Source: Homarus americanus
Lineage: Eukaryota > Arthropoda > Malacostraca > Decapoda > Nephropidae
Assembly: GCF_018991925.1 (NCBI RefSeq)
Contig: NW_024724219.1
Span: 37,501-101,500, forward strand
Reading direction: 5' to 3'
Length of the DNA: 64,000 bases
Positions 45,501 to 56,834 of the stretch are shown in pieces. Position 1 is the stretch's first letter. Each line of letters starts with the position of its first letter. The notes beneath the pieces were generated by a model that had not been told where the DNA came from, ran no database searches, and saw only the letters and a list, made by a program, of their open reading frames with translations. A program made the position numbers and the translations under genes.

Positions 45501-45765
45501 AGCCGGTCTGAACTTACACGCACTACCCCGGATTTTAGATAATAACAAAACAGGACTTTTATAAGCTAATTCATCTACTGCTCTAGAGAACAAAGTGCCC
45601 AAATTTGGATCATCCTTTTGTGCCTGAATTAATACATTCCTTGGGTCAGTAACTTGTCCAGCCTCTTAGGTCTCTAATTATTTTTGGCTTCATTATAGTC
45701 ATCACTACCTGATACTACTTGAAAACCAGAATTTTCATCAGAAAGATTACCCAGACAAAAATCAT

Positions 45766-46205
45766 CTACAGTACATTATCATCAGGCTGGTACGAGCTTA
45801 CAGGGCCATCACTCTGAACTGTGGCAGACATACTACGAGTTATAGCCCATGAAGGAAATAGCCCTGGGAACTCTTTCTCTAACTCTGCAGTATTATTTTT
45901 ACTAGAAGGAGTCTTTGTTAAAATCGGGTCTGGTACAATTCTATTGCCAGCAATGTCATTCCCCATCAAAAAAGTTAATCCTTCCACAGGCAAAGGATCT
46001 TTCACGCCCACAGTTGCATATTTTGAAACCATTTTTGTTTTCAAATATATTCTATAAAGCGGAACGGTAACATTGCCACAAAACCCCTGAAGGTTCACAC
46101 ACTCGCCAGTGTAGGTCTCCTCTAGAAACGGAACGGATCCCTGAACAATAACACTATGAGAGGTACCAGCATCCCTCAGAATACTAACAGGGCAAGTTAC
46201 ATTGA
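45766..46205 (-). pseudogene. Retroelement aspartic protease with altered active site
   Basis: The protease would cut the element's polyprotein. One frame stays open for about 145 codons. Family features in order are ILRDAGTSHSVIV (46160-46185), VPLYRIYLKTK, VEGLTFLMGNDIAG, then a linker with ELEKEFPGLFPSWAITRS. The GNDxAG stretch is the expected second-half motif of this protease type. The active-site triplet, normally Asp-Thr/Ser-Gly, reads Asp-Ala-Gly (codons 46165-46173), so catalytic function is doubtful. A frame change separates it from gag near 46205. Confidence 0.75.
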
Positions 46206-46299
46206 CCCATCAAATAAAAATGGTTCAAATGAAGCTACACGTTCAGGTGGTACCAACTTGTCACTTGAAACAACACAGTCTTGTCTAGAGTCTTTGACA

Positions 46300-48005
46300 A
46301 ACTACAGGTAAGGTTAGCATGTTTACTTTGTTCCTTTTTAACAAGCTTTGGACAGTTTCCGATCACATGGCCAGATTGCTTACAATAAAAAAAAACTTAT
46401 CACGTTACCCTTACTGTTGGAAATACAGACTTACTAGAAGTTGATACTAAGTTCTGTTAACACGCAGAACATTGCGTAGCAGGCGGCTGGTTTACTCTCA
46501 CCTCACCAACTGGCTTACCACCCGAAATCTTGGTTGCTACCCTCTTAGAGTGCACAGGATAAGACAGGGTCCTGTGAAAAAATCCTACATGAGCCAGGGC
46601 ATAATTTTCAGACTGTGGCTGCCTGGGTCAATGATTTTACCTCCTTTTCCTCCAAGTAGATCCTAACTTCGTGTGGAACTGCCTTCTTAAACTGCTCCAA
46701 AAATACTAGCTCCTTCAGTTTATCTAAAGTCTGTACATTATTAACCTTTCTCTATCTATCTCCCAACTTTCGGACAAGATAAGACAACTCAATGTATGAC
46801 TGGTATTCCTCTTTCTTCAAAAAACGAAACTTCAGTCTATAATATTTCTGGGGTGAGTTGATATGTCTGAAGAAGATTACCCTTCACCGTTTGATTACAC
46901 TTACTTTGTACTATAGTTAATGCATTGTACACTGATCATGCCTTCCGAGCCAAACCTACTTGATTCAAAATAGACCACTGATCTAATGGCCAGTTTAGAG
47001 ATAGGCAGTTTTACCTTTGGAAAAGTTCTAAGGGATCATTCTCATCAAACTTTGGGACCTGAGCATAACAGGTGACATCAGATACATTTTCTTTAGTGTC
47101 TGGACCTTGACTTTGAGCAAGATCTTGTTTGTCTAAAAGATCAAGCTGAAACTGCCGCTCCTTTTCCCTTTCTTCTCTCTCCTTTTCATTTTCTTCTCTG
47201 TCTCCTTTTCATTTCCTTCTGTCTCCTTTTCATTTCCTTCTCTCTCCTTTTCATTTCCTTCTCTCTCCTTTTCCCTTTCTTCTCTCTCCTTTTCATTTCC
47301 TTCTCTCTCCTTTTCCCTTTCTTCTCTCTCCGTTTCATTTCTTCTCTCTCCATTTCATTTCTTCTCTCTCTTTTCCCTTTCTTCTCTCCTTTTCCCTTTC
47401 TTCTCTCCTTTCCCTTTCTTCTCTCTCCTTTTCCCTTTCTTCTCTCCTTTTCCCTTTCTTCTCTCTCCTTTTCCCTTTCTTCTCTCTCCTTTTCCCTTTC
47501 TTCTCTCTCCTTTTCTTCTTTCTGTCTCTCTCGTTTCCCTTTCTTCTCTCCTTTTCATTTCTTCTCTCTCCTTTCCCTTTCTTCTCTCTCCGTTTCCCTT
47601 TTCTTCTCCTCCTTTTCATTTTCTTCTCTGTCTCCTTTTCATTTCTTCTCTCTCCTTTCATTTCTTCTCTCCTTTTCCCTTTCTTCTCTCTCCTTTTCTT
47701 CTTTCTGTCTCTCAAACATAACTCAACCTGCCCCCTGTTCTTTTTTTAGCTCAAATCTCTCAACCATCAAAACCTCTGCAGTCTCCCTCTCAATTAAAGC
47801 AAGTTTCGAATCCTAGAATGTTATCATGCACTAACTCACTCAGTACCTTACACTGAACCTCTCTTTTCTTCCATGACTTTCGACATTCAATACTATACTT
47901 AGATGCAATGGCAAACCAAACATCTTTACGTAATCTGGTCTTTTTTCAAATATTCTACTGATGGATTAGTAACAAATTCCTCTAAACTGAACTCCTTAAT
48001 GATTA
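46300..48005 (-). pseudogene. gag of the Gypsy element, broken
   Basis: Gag forms the particle that packages the element RNA. The N-terminal part reads EFSLEEFVTNPSVEYLKK and, after a frame change, DVWFAIASKYSIECRKSWKK (about 47990-47860). Next comes a long Lys/Glu/Arg-rich helix expanded by a short repeat (47155-47715). Then come capsid-like pieces including VPKFDENDPLELF near 47040 and FLEQFKKAVPHEVRIYLEE (about 46720-46650). Near the C terminus, YCKQSGHVIGNCPKL (46340-46392) is a CCHC knuckle whose first Cys is replaced by Phe. Frames change several times and stops occur throughout, so it is a pseudogene. Confidence 0.7.
47155..47715 (-). repeat. Charged-helix microsatellite inside gag
   Basis: About 560 bp of CTCTCCTTTTCATTTCCTTC and TTTCCCTTTCTTCTCTCC units of 18-21 bp on the plus strand. 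Read in the gag direction it gives KEREEKEKER-like peptides, which extend the charged coiled coil that such gag proteins carry. Unit length varies, so the reading frame is not kept throughout. Confidence 0.85.
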
Positions 48006-48118
48006 ATATTAGATACAAAATACACAAAAACACTAATGTATTAATAGAATAATGAACATTTATGATATACAAAAGTTTGGAGAAATTGTCAACATAAACA
48101 AACCTCAGTGGACAGACT

Positions 48119-48618
48119 GTTACGTTAACTCTTCCTTGTGTTGGGTTCTCGACTTAATATAACTATTTCCCATGTAACGTTTACAAAGACTGGTTAACCT
48201 CAGATATTGGTGAAGGAAAACCAACAAATAAAATAATATAATTAAACTATTTACAATGCATTTAAGAAACAATAATGACAAAATATCTAAATAGGAAGTT
48301 TGTTCAGTTCGAGAATTTAGCCGTTGACAAAACAACACTGTTAAACCTATAATAAAATCAATTACAATATGCAGTACTTAACCTGACTTGAGCAGGAACA
48401 TTTATAAGTGTAGACAGTTGACACAGTACAAATAACAATGTACTCATCACTATGGAAGAAGGCGAGGCTGACAGCTACCATACTGCCCACAATATGACTG
48501 ACTGTTCCTGGTGGTTAACCCAACCAAACCTCTCATGAATGAGTCGAAGCATTAAAACAAGTGTGGCGACTCTTGGCAGTCCTCAGCACCTCTTTACTAG
48601 ATGGCGACTGTTGTAACA
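48119..48618 (-). repeat. Candidate 5' LTR of the Gypsy element
   Basis: On the minus strand it starts TGTTACAACAGTCG at 48618 and ends TTAACGTAACA at 48119, with TGTTAC/GTAACA inverted ends, about 500 bp. It lies immediately upstream of the gag leader and contains a TATA-like box. No second copy exists in the window to confirm the limits, and no clear tRNA primer site follows its end. Confidence 0.5.
48401..48408 (-). promoter_or_regulatory. TATA-like box in the candidate LTR
   Basis: Minus-strand TTATAAAT within ACTTATAAATG, in the U3-like part of the candidate LTR, about 290 bases before its end. Position and sequence suit an LTR promoter, and nothing else supports it. Confidence 0.35.
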
Positions 48619-48737
48619 CCTCATCCGTCATCCAATACCTGACCACCCTCATCCGTCATCCAGTACCTGCCTTACCTCATCCAATACCTCTGCTGCACTT
48701 TGAAAACATTTTGTACCCCTCGTGTCAGCCATACAGT

Positions 48738-48740
<3 letters not shown>

Positions 48741-48823
<83 letters not shown>
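48741..48823. repeat. (GT)n microsatellite
   Basis: About 41 GT units. Confidence 0.98.
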
Positions 48824-48824
<1 letters not shown>

Positions 48825-49019
48825 ACTAATGTACGTTGTTTATGCTAATGATCAGCAGTAATATTATTAATGGGTGGAGTAAGTGTAAACTTCCCATAAT
48901 GCACAGGGTAGTGAATGGCTCGCTACTGTTGACCGAGTGTGTAGTCAAGTTTTTGGGGCACAGGTAAATAATGCCCACTGCTTTATCCGTGATATTTGGG
49001 CATTTGTTGGCTTTAAATT

Positions 49020-49024
<5 letters not shown>

Positions 49025-49060
<36 letters not shown>
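49025..49060. repeat. (GT)n microsatellite
   Basis: About 18 GT units. Confidence 0.97.
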
Positions 49061-49061
<1 letters not shown>

Positions 49062-49166
49062 ATAGCATGAGATCTTGTTCACTGTTTACTTGTGACTCTG
49101 CCTCCTCTCGCTCTCCTCCCGTGACCCCCCCTCCTCCTTCCTTCCTCTTCCTCTTTTCCCAATACC

Positions 49167-49604
<438 letters not shown>

Positions 49605-50122
49605 TAACAGCAGGTGGCAGATGTTAACAGCACACAGACACCACAACAGCAGACACAGCAGATAGCGAGCAACACGACAACAGCAGACACAGCAGATAAG
49701 CGAGAGCAACACGACAACAGCAGACACAGCAGATAAGCGAGAGCAACACGACAACAACAGACACAGCAGATAAGCGAGACAACACAACGAACACAGCAGA
49801 CAAGGCGAGAGCAACACGACAACAGTAGACAAGCGAGAACAGCACGACAACAGCAGACACAGCAGACAAGCGAGAGCAACACGGCAACATCAGACGCAGC
49901 CGACAAGCGAGAACAACACGACAACAGCAGACACAGCAGATAAGCAGGAAACGTACGACAACAAACAGGCAGATAAGCGAGAGTAACACGACAACAGCAG
50001 ACAAATGAGAGCAACACGACAACAGCAGACAAGCGAGAGCAACACAACAACAGCAGACACAGCAGACCAGCGAGAGCAACACAACAACAGCAGACACAGC
50101 AGACAAGCGAGAGCAACACGAC
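49605..50122. repeat. 37-bp / 26-bp minisatellite
   Basis: About 15 copies of a 37-bp unit with core CACGACAACAGCAGACACAG followed by CAGATAAGCGAGAGCAA. Some units lack ACACAGCAGAC and are 26 bp. The two lengths are mixed. Confidence 0.94.
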
Positions 50123-50204
50123 AACCTTGGCAAATCTAATCTCTTGGCAGAAATGAAATAAGACGAATTTTTAAAAGGAATTTGAAGGAAGGTGAGTTGA
50201 TCGA

Positions 50205-50526
50205 ACAGGCCTTCCTTCCTTCCTTCTTTCCTTCCTTCCTTCCTTCCCCACTTCCTTCCTTATTTCTCACCCCCACTTCTCTTCTTTCTTCCTTCCTTCC
50301 TTCACTTCCTTCCTTCACCTCCTTCCTTCTTTCACTTCCTTTCTTCCTCCACTTCCTTCCTTCATTTCCTTCCTTCACTTCCTTCACTTCCTTCCTTCCT
50401 TCCTTCCTTCCTTTCCTTCCTTCCTTCACCTCCTTCCTTCCTTCACCTCCTTCCTTCCTTTCCTTCCTTCCTTCACTTCCTTCACTTCCTTCCTTTCCTT
50501 CCTTCCTTCACCTCCTTCCTTCCTTG
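50205..50526. repeat. (CTTC)n tetranucleotide region
   Basis: CTTCCTTC runs with CTTCACCT and CTTCACTT interruptions. Confidence 0.95.
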
Positions 50527-50599
50527 TGATTCTTAAGTATTTTATAAGTGAGGTGATGATGCTCACCCACTGATGAATATTGAACCTTTGAATAACAAT

Positions 50600-51045
50600 G
50601 TCTTCTCCTCTCTTCCGCCTTCTTCTCTTCTTCTCCTCTCCTCATCTTCTTCTTCTTCTCCTCCTCCCCCTCTCCTCCTCTTCTTCGCCTCCTCCCTTCT
50701 TCCGCCTCCTCCCTCTTCTTCTCCTCTTCCCGCCTCCTCTTCTTTTCTCCTCCTCCCCCTCCCCCACCCACCCCTCCTCCGCCTCCTCCTCTTCCCCCTC
50801 CTCTTCTTTTCTCCTCATCCTCTTCCCTCTCCCTCCCCCTCTCCTCCCTCCCCTCCTCTGCCAGTCTTCCTCTTTTATCCAATATCTCTTTCAATTTCCC
50901 CTCTCCATCAAACGACGTCTTCTATATTTTTCACAGCTTCCATGCTCTCCTCTCCTCGCCCACACTTCCCCACCTCCCTCTTCCTTACCTCCCTCCTTAC
51001 CCCCTACTCCCCCTCCCTCCACTCCCTCCCCTCTACCATCTCTGG
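50600..51045. repeat. Pyrimidine-rich region
   Basis: C/T-rich CTTCTTCTCCTCCTC-type sequence with no fixed period. The open frames across it are compositional. Confidence 0.85.
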
Positions 51046-51109
51046 GCGCTTACCAGTAAGAAAATTAGAGCATCTCCCCTCTTGCCTACTGCTTGGTATT
51101 CCCGTCTTC

Positions 51110-51245
<136 letters not shown>

Positions 51246-51287
51246 GCTAAGTATATTCTCCATAAGAGGTTTGTCGTTCGGTATGAC

Positions 51288-51436
51288 GTGTTAGGTTAGG
51301 TCAGGCTAAGCTAGGCTAGGCGAGGTTAGGCTAGGCGAGGTTAGGCTAGGCTAGGCTAAGCTAGGTTAGGCTAGGCTAAGCTAGGTTAGGCTAGGTTAGG
51401 GTAGGTTAGGTTAGGTTAGGTTAGGTTAGGTTAGGT
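51288..51436 (+). repeat. Second interstitial (TTAGG)n block with CTAGG variants
   Basis: The left two thirds is GGCTA/GGCGA/AGCTA variants of the pentamer, grading into pure GGTTA repeats on the right (51395-51436). It has the same orientation as the 13.3-kb block. Confidence 0.88.
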
Positions 51437-51566
51437 TCCATGGCAGAGGATGAGGGCAGATGATGTGTTTCAAACCTCAATTACTGATGTTGTGTTTGGT
51501 GGAGGATTAGCCAGCGTGTGGAGTTTGCTGAGCTAACATTGATTATCCTGAGTCCTGTTGAGGGAA

Positions 51567-51730
51567 GCCCTGTGAGGAGGAGGAGGAGGAGGAGCAGAAT
51601 AATAAGGAGGGAAAAATAGGAGAAGGAGGAGGAGGAACAGGAGAAGGAAGAGAAGGAGCAGCAGAAAAATAAGAAGGAAAAGTAGGAGGAGGAGGAGGAA
51701 CAGGAGGAGAAGAAGGAGAATCACCAGTAA
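51567..51730. repeat. (GGA/GAA)n purine-rich repeat
   Basis: Imperfect AGGAGGAGGAAC and AGAAGGAGA trinucleotide mixture. Confidence 0.9.
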
Positions 51731-54125
51731 ACTAATAGAAGGAAGAGCCATGGCGATAAATCTTGACTCACGCTCTCAAAGTTATCATTATTGGTCCTTA
51801 CTAACTTGACTGATAGGTGTTTAATCTTGCGTGAGGGATTTTTAGTGTGTTTTGTTTATGACTTTCGGTGTAATTATAACGCTGTTTTGTCCATCACCTG
51901 AATACCGTCGCAAGGAGTCTCAAAGGTTCGGTATAAGAGAACATTTCTTATTTACGATAGAATCTCAGTACACGTATGTCAGTTTACAGGTGCTGCCATC
52001 ATTGTGTCGTAGCTGTGAGTGAGGGACAAAGATACGGCTTCACATCTTTGATTTGGTGGATAATATTCTATCATGTGAACCTTGTGAGAATGACGACACC
52101 CACCACCACTGGACTGTTTACTGGGGACCATTAGTCAGTTACGTCACAGTCGTCATCCTTCCCACACCCGTATTAACTTTCCTCAACAGACGACTCCATA
52201 GAGGCCGTTTTTCTTAACATGTGTGTATAATATATTCCCCTCTCTCGTAAACCTGTAATATAGCCCATAAAAACATGTAAGAGGTTTCCAATCATCTTAA
52301 AATATAAAGAGGCTGGCAGCGTCCTATTATGGGTGGCGTCACTGGTGTGTCCTACTGGTGTTGTGGGCCGCCGCCAGATGGACGGTTAGCGTCCCATTAC
52401 CTGATAATCACGTTACTTTGGCTACTCAGCAGCCCTGGCCGGGGAGGCAGTTCCCGCTTCTCACACAACCAACCGCAGATCCTTCCCAGGGCGGACTTTA
52501 TTGCCAGTCTTTATGTTTCACTTATCCACGAGGACTCTTCAGAGAGGGAAATTATGTTTCCGGATGTTTTGTTGTGTTGTAGTTGAGAACAGAAGGAGTT
52601 TAAGCTCCTATGTTTCTCTTAAGTTCTTTTTGCAAGAAATTAAGGTTGATCAAGAAAAGGTTTACTGCAGCCTCTAACAGACTGACCTGGCGGGAAGGTA
52701 CTCTGATGGGTCTAACACGCCAGTGTCCTCGTAAATCAGGTGCTGATAACACAAGTATTGTATGTACTGTGCTTACAAAACCTGGTATAGTATAGATATA
52801 CATTTATCCCAGTAATATTATGATGCAGTTATACAGGCGTAAATATTGAAGGGGATTCTTCTTGTTCCGCCGTGTTGACTGGTTGAGGGTTGCTGCTCTG
52901 TCTCTTGTGATTATTTACCGACGACCTGAAGGGTGGACTGAGGTAAAGCTCTTTGTTTACACTCAGTAGTTGGAGACGCACACACCGCTGCCGTCTGTAG
53001 AGGGTGCGGCTCTGTTGAGTGAGAGTACTGTGAACTATGTCTTCAGTTCACCAACATTACTGACAAGACTGGTGTACCTCTTTGTTTAGATCTGACGTCA
53101 TAGTTTACTGTCACGCTTGTGTGGTGGATGACAACAACACCTTATCTTAACCTTCACGTCTCCTCGCCTATAAAATACACAGAGAAAATTTGACCGCCTC
53201 TTCTACCACCCAGGTCCACTACAGAAGCTGGAAGATACAGCCTGCACCTCTGTTAAACTCTTGTATAATGACCATCTGCCACACCATATTGTACTCTGTC
53301 ATATTACTGTAATACCTGTGATATGAAGCAAGGAGGGAGTGTGATGCAAGACAGGTGAAACAAGTGATGGTAAAGTACTGAATCTTACACGCAGCAACAA
53401 CACCTTCCCCCCCCCCCCGCACCTACTCCCTACACGCTTCATCATCTTACTCTGCATGACGTGTCTCCTCCTCTTTCTCCTCCTCAATGTACTGTCAGTT
53501 GCTGTAGAAAGTTTTGGGAATATGAGACATTAGAACCGTGGTAGGCATCCATGTTGGCCGTGGCCGTGTGTAGTGGTCACCCAGAGAGACACCATTCAAA
53601 GGCCGTCACGTGATGGGGTTAAGGTCCACACTGACTCAAAAACAATTGTCTTAATGTTCTTGGTAACAGGGGTACGTCACCAGGAGACAGTGTACACAGC
53701 ACCCCGGGGCGATCTTCCTGGCTGAGACGGAGAGAAAGTATGATAAAGAAAGTTACTACAAAATAAAGTTAGATAGGTCGAGGAGAAGAAGAGCAAAGTT
53801 GTAAACTCAATCCACAGCTCGAGGATGAGGTCACAAGGGTGACACTCGAGGCAGCCGTCTAAATCCAATCTTGACACAACACCAGTACATGAGACACAAG
53901 ACCAGCAGAGTGTTGGTGGTAAACTAGAGGAGCTGCGCCGCTTTTATGAGAACAAGTAACTTTAGAGGCGCAACATAGAGAAGCTGGGAGACGTCCTGTA
54001 CCAGAAGCCAACAACTGTGCGTTAAAGGATCACAAACTCTTTAACGTACCTTAGAGGAACCAACACGAGTGAGAGTGCAGACGGGCTGATCAGCACTCCT
54101 CCGTCAGGGCTGAACGTGTCTCAGG
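51731..54125. other. Longest non-repetitive stretch, no gene recognised
   Basis: About 2.4 kb of ordinary composition, the cleanest sequence in the window. Open frames are all under about 90 codons and none shows a known domain. A poly-C run lies at about 53408-53418. This is the most likely place for regulatory sequence or undetected small exons, but I see no direct evidence for either beyond the candidate exon that follows. Confidence 0.4.
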
Positions 54126-54234
54126 ATGCCAGACGTTGAGGCGGTGTTGCTTGCACTGTCCACTGACCTTCCTGTGATCAAGATAATGAACTTGGGGAGA
54201 CCGAGACAATGCTACCTGGTGTGTGAGAGTCGAG
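54126..54234 (+). CDS. Possible short first coding exon (weak)
   Basis: ATG at 54126 has A at -3 and is the first in its frame after an in-frame TGA. It opens 36 codons (MPDVEAVLLALSTDLPV...) and then meets CGAG/GTATGT at 54234/54235, a good 5' splice donor match. The frame closes about 20 bases into the would-be intron. The peptide matches no family I know. Against it, the stretch is short and no acceptor partner could be assigned on the right before repeats begin at 54.4 kb. Confidence 0.2.
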
Positions 54235-54415
54235 GTATGTTTATTATAACTTAATCATATCACTTGGCAGCTGAAGTTAACATGTATGAGTCTTGAAAGT
54301 TTTAATTCATAAACATTTGGTCAGTTAATGCTACAATAAGTTTAACAGCAATTGGCAACTCAGGAAGGTAAAGCAATAGAGAAATATAAACAGTAAAAGT
54401 GAATGAACTATTTTA

Positions 54416-54880
54416 ACCTTGAGTACGATGACGTGTCCCCTGAGTACGATGACGTGTCCCCTGAGTACGATGACGTGTCCCCTGAGTACGATGACGTGTC
54501 CCCTGAGTACGATGACGTGTCCCCTGAGTACGATGACGTGTTCCCTGAGTACGATGGCGTGTCCCCTGAGGACGATGACGTGTCCCCTGAGTATGATGAC
54601 GTGTCCCCTGAGTACGATGACGTGTCCCCTGAGTACGATGACGTGTCCCCTGAGTACGATGACGTGTCCCCTGAGTACGATGACGTATTCCCCAGAGTAA
54701 GATAACGTGGACCCTAGAGTACGATAACCTAGTTCCTAAAGTACGATAACCTGCCCCCTAAATACGATAACGTGATTCCCTAAGTACGATGACGTGACCC
54801 CTGAGTACGATTACGTGATTCCCTGAGTACGATGACGTGATTCTTTGAGTACGATAACGTGGTCCCCTGAGTACAGTATC
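54416..54880 (+). repeat. 21-bp minisatellite, GAGTACGATGACGTGTCCCC
   Basis: About 13 uniform copies of a 21-bp unit, then about eight increasingly diverged copies (54700-54880) carrying GATAACG and TTCC changes. It shares the GAG-ACGATGAC-CCCCT skeleton with the 16.2-kb array. Confidence 0.95.
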
Positions 54881-55115
54881 ATTGTACTCATGGAATAGAT
54901 TGTTATATTCAAAGATTAAAACATTGTACTCAAGTGATTAAGCATCGTGCATGAGGGGCAAGGTGTTGCATGCAAAGGGTTGTCATCGTACTCATAGGCT
55001 GCAAGTCCTCGTACTAAATGGATTGTTATTGTACTCAATGGGTTAAGTCATCGTACTAAAGAGGTTAAATCATTTCACTCAAGCGGTTAAGACGTCATGT
55101 TCTTGGGGTTAATTC
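54881..55115 (-). repeat. Inverted, diverged copies of the same 21/22-bp family
   Basis: On the minus strand, GATGACTTAACCCATTGAGT and similar units recur with TTAGTACGA and TTGAGTAC. About nine or ten diverged copies lie in opposite orientation to the neighbouring array. The TTAACC form links this locus to the array at 16.2 kb. Confidence 0.7.
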
Positions 55116-55259
55116 ATCTTAACGGGGTTGGTGAGGTGAGGTTAGACTTGTAATATTGCTTTTATTCATTCATTTATTCACGTATTAATATATCTTCTTA
55201 TTCATTCTTGTATCATCGTTCATTTGTCTTTTGTGTTTACGAATGAAAAAAGTGAAAGG

Positions 55260-56090
55260 GAAGCAAACGTAATACGGCTACCATCACTGACTGTCACTCG
55301 TGTATGGTGTAAAACAAGAACTTTTTTAACGCCGCTATCACTGACTGTCACTCGTGTATGGTGTAAAACAAGAACTTTTTTACGCCACTATCACTGACTG
55401 TCACTCGTGTATGGTGTAAAACAAGAACTTTTTTAACGCCGCTATCACTGACTGTCACTCGTGTATGGTGTAAAACATGAACTTTTTACGCCACTATCGC
55501 TGACTGTCACTCGTGTATGGTGTAAAACAAGAACTTTTTTACGCCACTATCACTGACTGTCACTCGTGTATGGTGTAAAACAAGAACTTTTTTACGCCAC
55601 TATCACTGACTGTCACTCCTGTATGGTGTAAAACATGAACTTTTTTACGCCACTATCACTGACTGTCACTCGTGTATGGTGTAAAACAAGAACTTTTTTA
55701 CGCCACTATCACTGACTGTCACTCGTGTATGGTGTAAAACAAGAACTTTTTTACGCCACTATCACTGACTGTCACTCCTGTATGGTGTAAAACAAGAACT
55801 TTTTTACGCCACTATCACTGACTGTCACTCGTGTATGGTGTAAAACATGAACTTTTTTACGCCACTATCACTGACTGTCACTCGTGTATGGTGTAAAACA
55901 TGAACTTTTTTACGCCACCATCACTGACTGTCACTCGTGTATGGTGTAAAACAAGAGCTTTTTTACGCCACCATCACTGACTGTCACTCGTGTATGGTGC
56001 AAAACAAGAACTTTTTTACGCCACTATCACTGACTGTCACTCGTGTATGGTGTAAAACATGAACTTTTTACGCCACTATCACTGAAACAT
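55260..56090. repeat. 53-bp minisatellite, highly uniform
   Basis: About 15 copies of a 52-54 bp unit with core GACTGTCACTCGTGTATGGT, then AAAACAAGAACTTTTTTACGC. Differences are few: T-run length, AAG/ATG, CACTATC/CACCATC. There are no spacers between units. Confidence 0.96.
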
Positions 56091-56111
56091 ACAAATAATG
56101 AACGATTTATA

Positions 56112-56112
<1 letters not shown>

Positions 56113-56165
<53 letters not shown>
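56113..56165. repeat. (GT)n microsatellite
   Basis: About 26 GT units. Confidence 0.98.
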
Positions 56166-56169
<4 letters not shown>

Positions 56170-56194
56170 AATCATTAAATCATTCAATAAAACC

Positions 56195-56440
56195 ATCATA
56201 CACCTACTCCACCCTATTCCACCACCACCTACTCCACCCACACCTATTCTACCCACACCTCACCCATCCACCCTTCTCCCACCCACACCACCGACTCCAC
56301 CCACACCCCCTCCACCGTGCTCTACCACCACCTACTCCACCCACTCCACCCTACCACCTCTCCACCCACACACCTCTACTCTCTCACCTACTCCACCCTA
56401 CTCCACCCTCTCCACCTCACCCACCCCACCCACCCACCTG
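56195..56440. repeat. CCTACTCCACCCACAC-type C-rich repeat
   Basis: Imperfect 16-20 bp units rich in CCACC and CTCCACCC. Confidence 0.85.
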
Positions 56441-56656
56441 TAAAACCCATCAAGAGGAACATGGTGGAGGCGGATACAGCGTCATAAAACCGAATATCCC
56501 TGGACGGTGTTGCCACTTGTCTCAACAGCATAAACTATACTGTTGTCTACGGTAGCAACATGACGCGAGGTGGCTCTCTCTCTCATCGCTCATGTTCTCA
56601 GATGATAATAATAATAATAAATATAAATAAATAACAGATATTTATTTCCAAAAATT

Positions 56657-56658
<2 letters not shown>

Positions 56659-56749
<91 letters not shown>
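56659..56749. repeat. (GT)n microsatellite
   Basis: About 45 GT units. A short (ATA)n lies just before at 56607-56635. Confidence 0.98.
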
Positions 56750-56751
<2 letters not shown>

Positions 56752-56834
56752 ACGATATATTCATAATAATATCAGCTCCGCCATTATACAAACGAACCGT
56801 GACCTATAATAGTTATCTTCTGGGACAATGGTGA

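Larger units (their letters stand above)
44490..48618 (-). mobile_element. Decayed Ty3/Gypsy LTR retrotransposon, Gmr1-like order
   Basis: In the element's direction (minus strand) the order is: candidate 5' LTR 48618-48119, leader, gag with a charged N-terminal helix and a CCHC knuckle, aspartic protease, then integrase about 300 bases after protease. Nothing RT-like lies between protease and integrase, and the recognisable sequence ends just after the integrase C terminus at about 44490. In most Ty3/Gypsy elements integrase comes last. The protease-integrase-RT order is known from Gmr1-like elements, first described in deuterostomes. Here RT, RNase H and the 3' LTR would have lain further left and are missing. 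Several stops and frameshifts make it nonfunctional. Confidence 0.8.

Noticed and set aside
47335..47715. Host Lys/Glu-rich protein gene
   Set aside because: Its position between gag N-terminal and capsid-like sequence on the same strand shows it belongs to the retroelement.
55260..56090. CRISPR-like regular array
   Set aside because: Units abut without unique spacers, and the sequence context is eukaryotic. It is a minisatellite.
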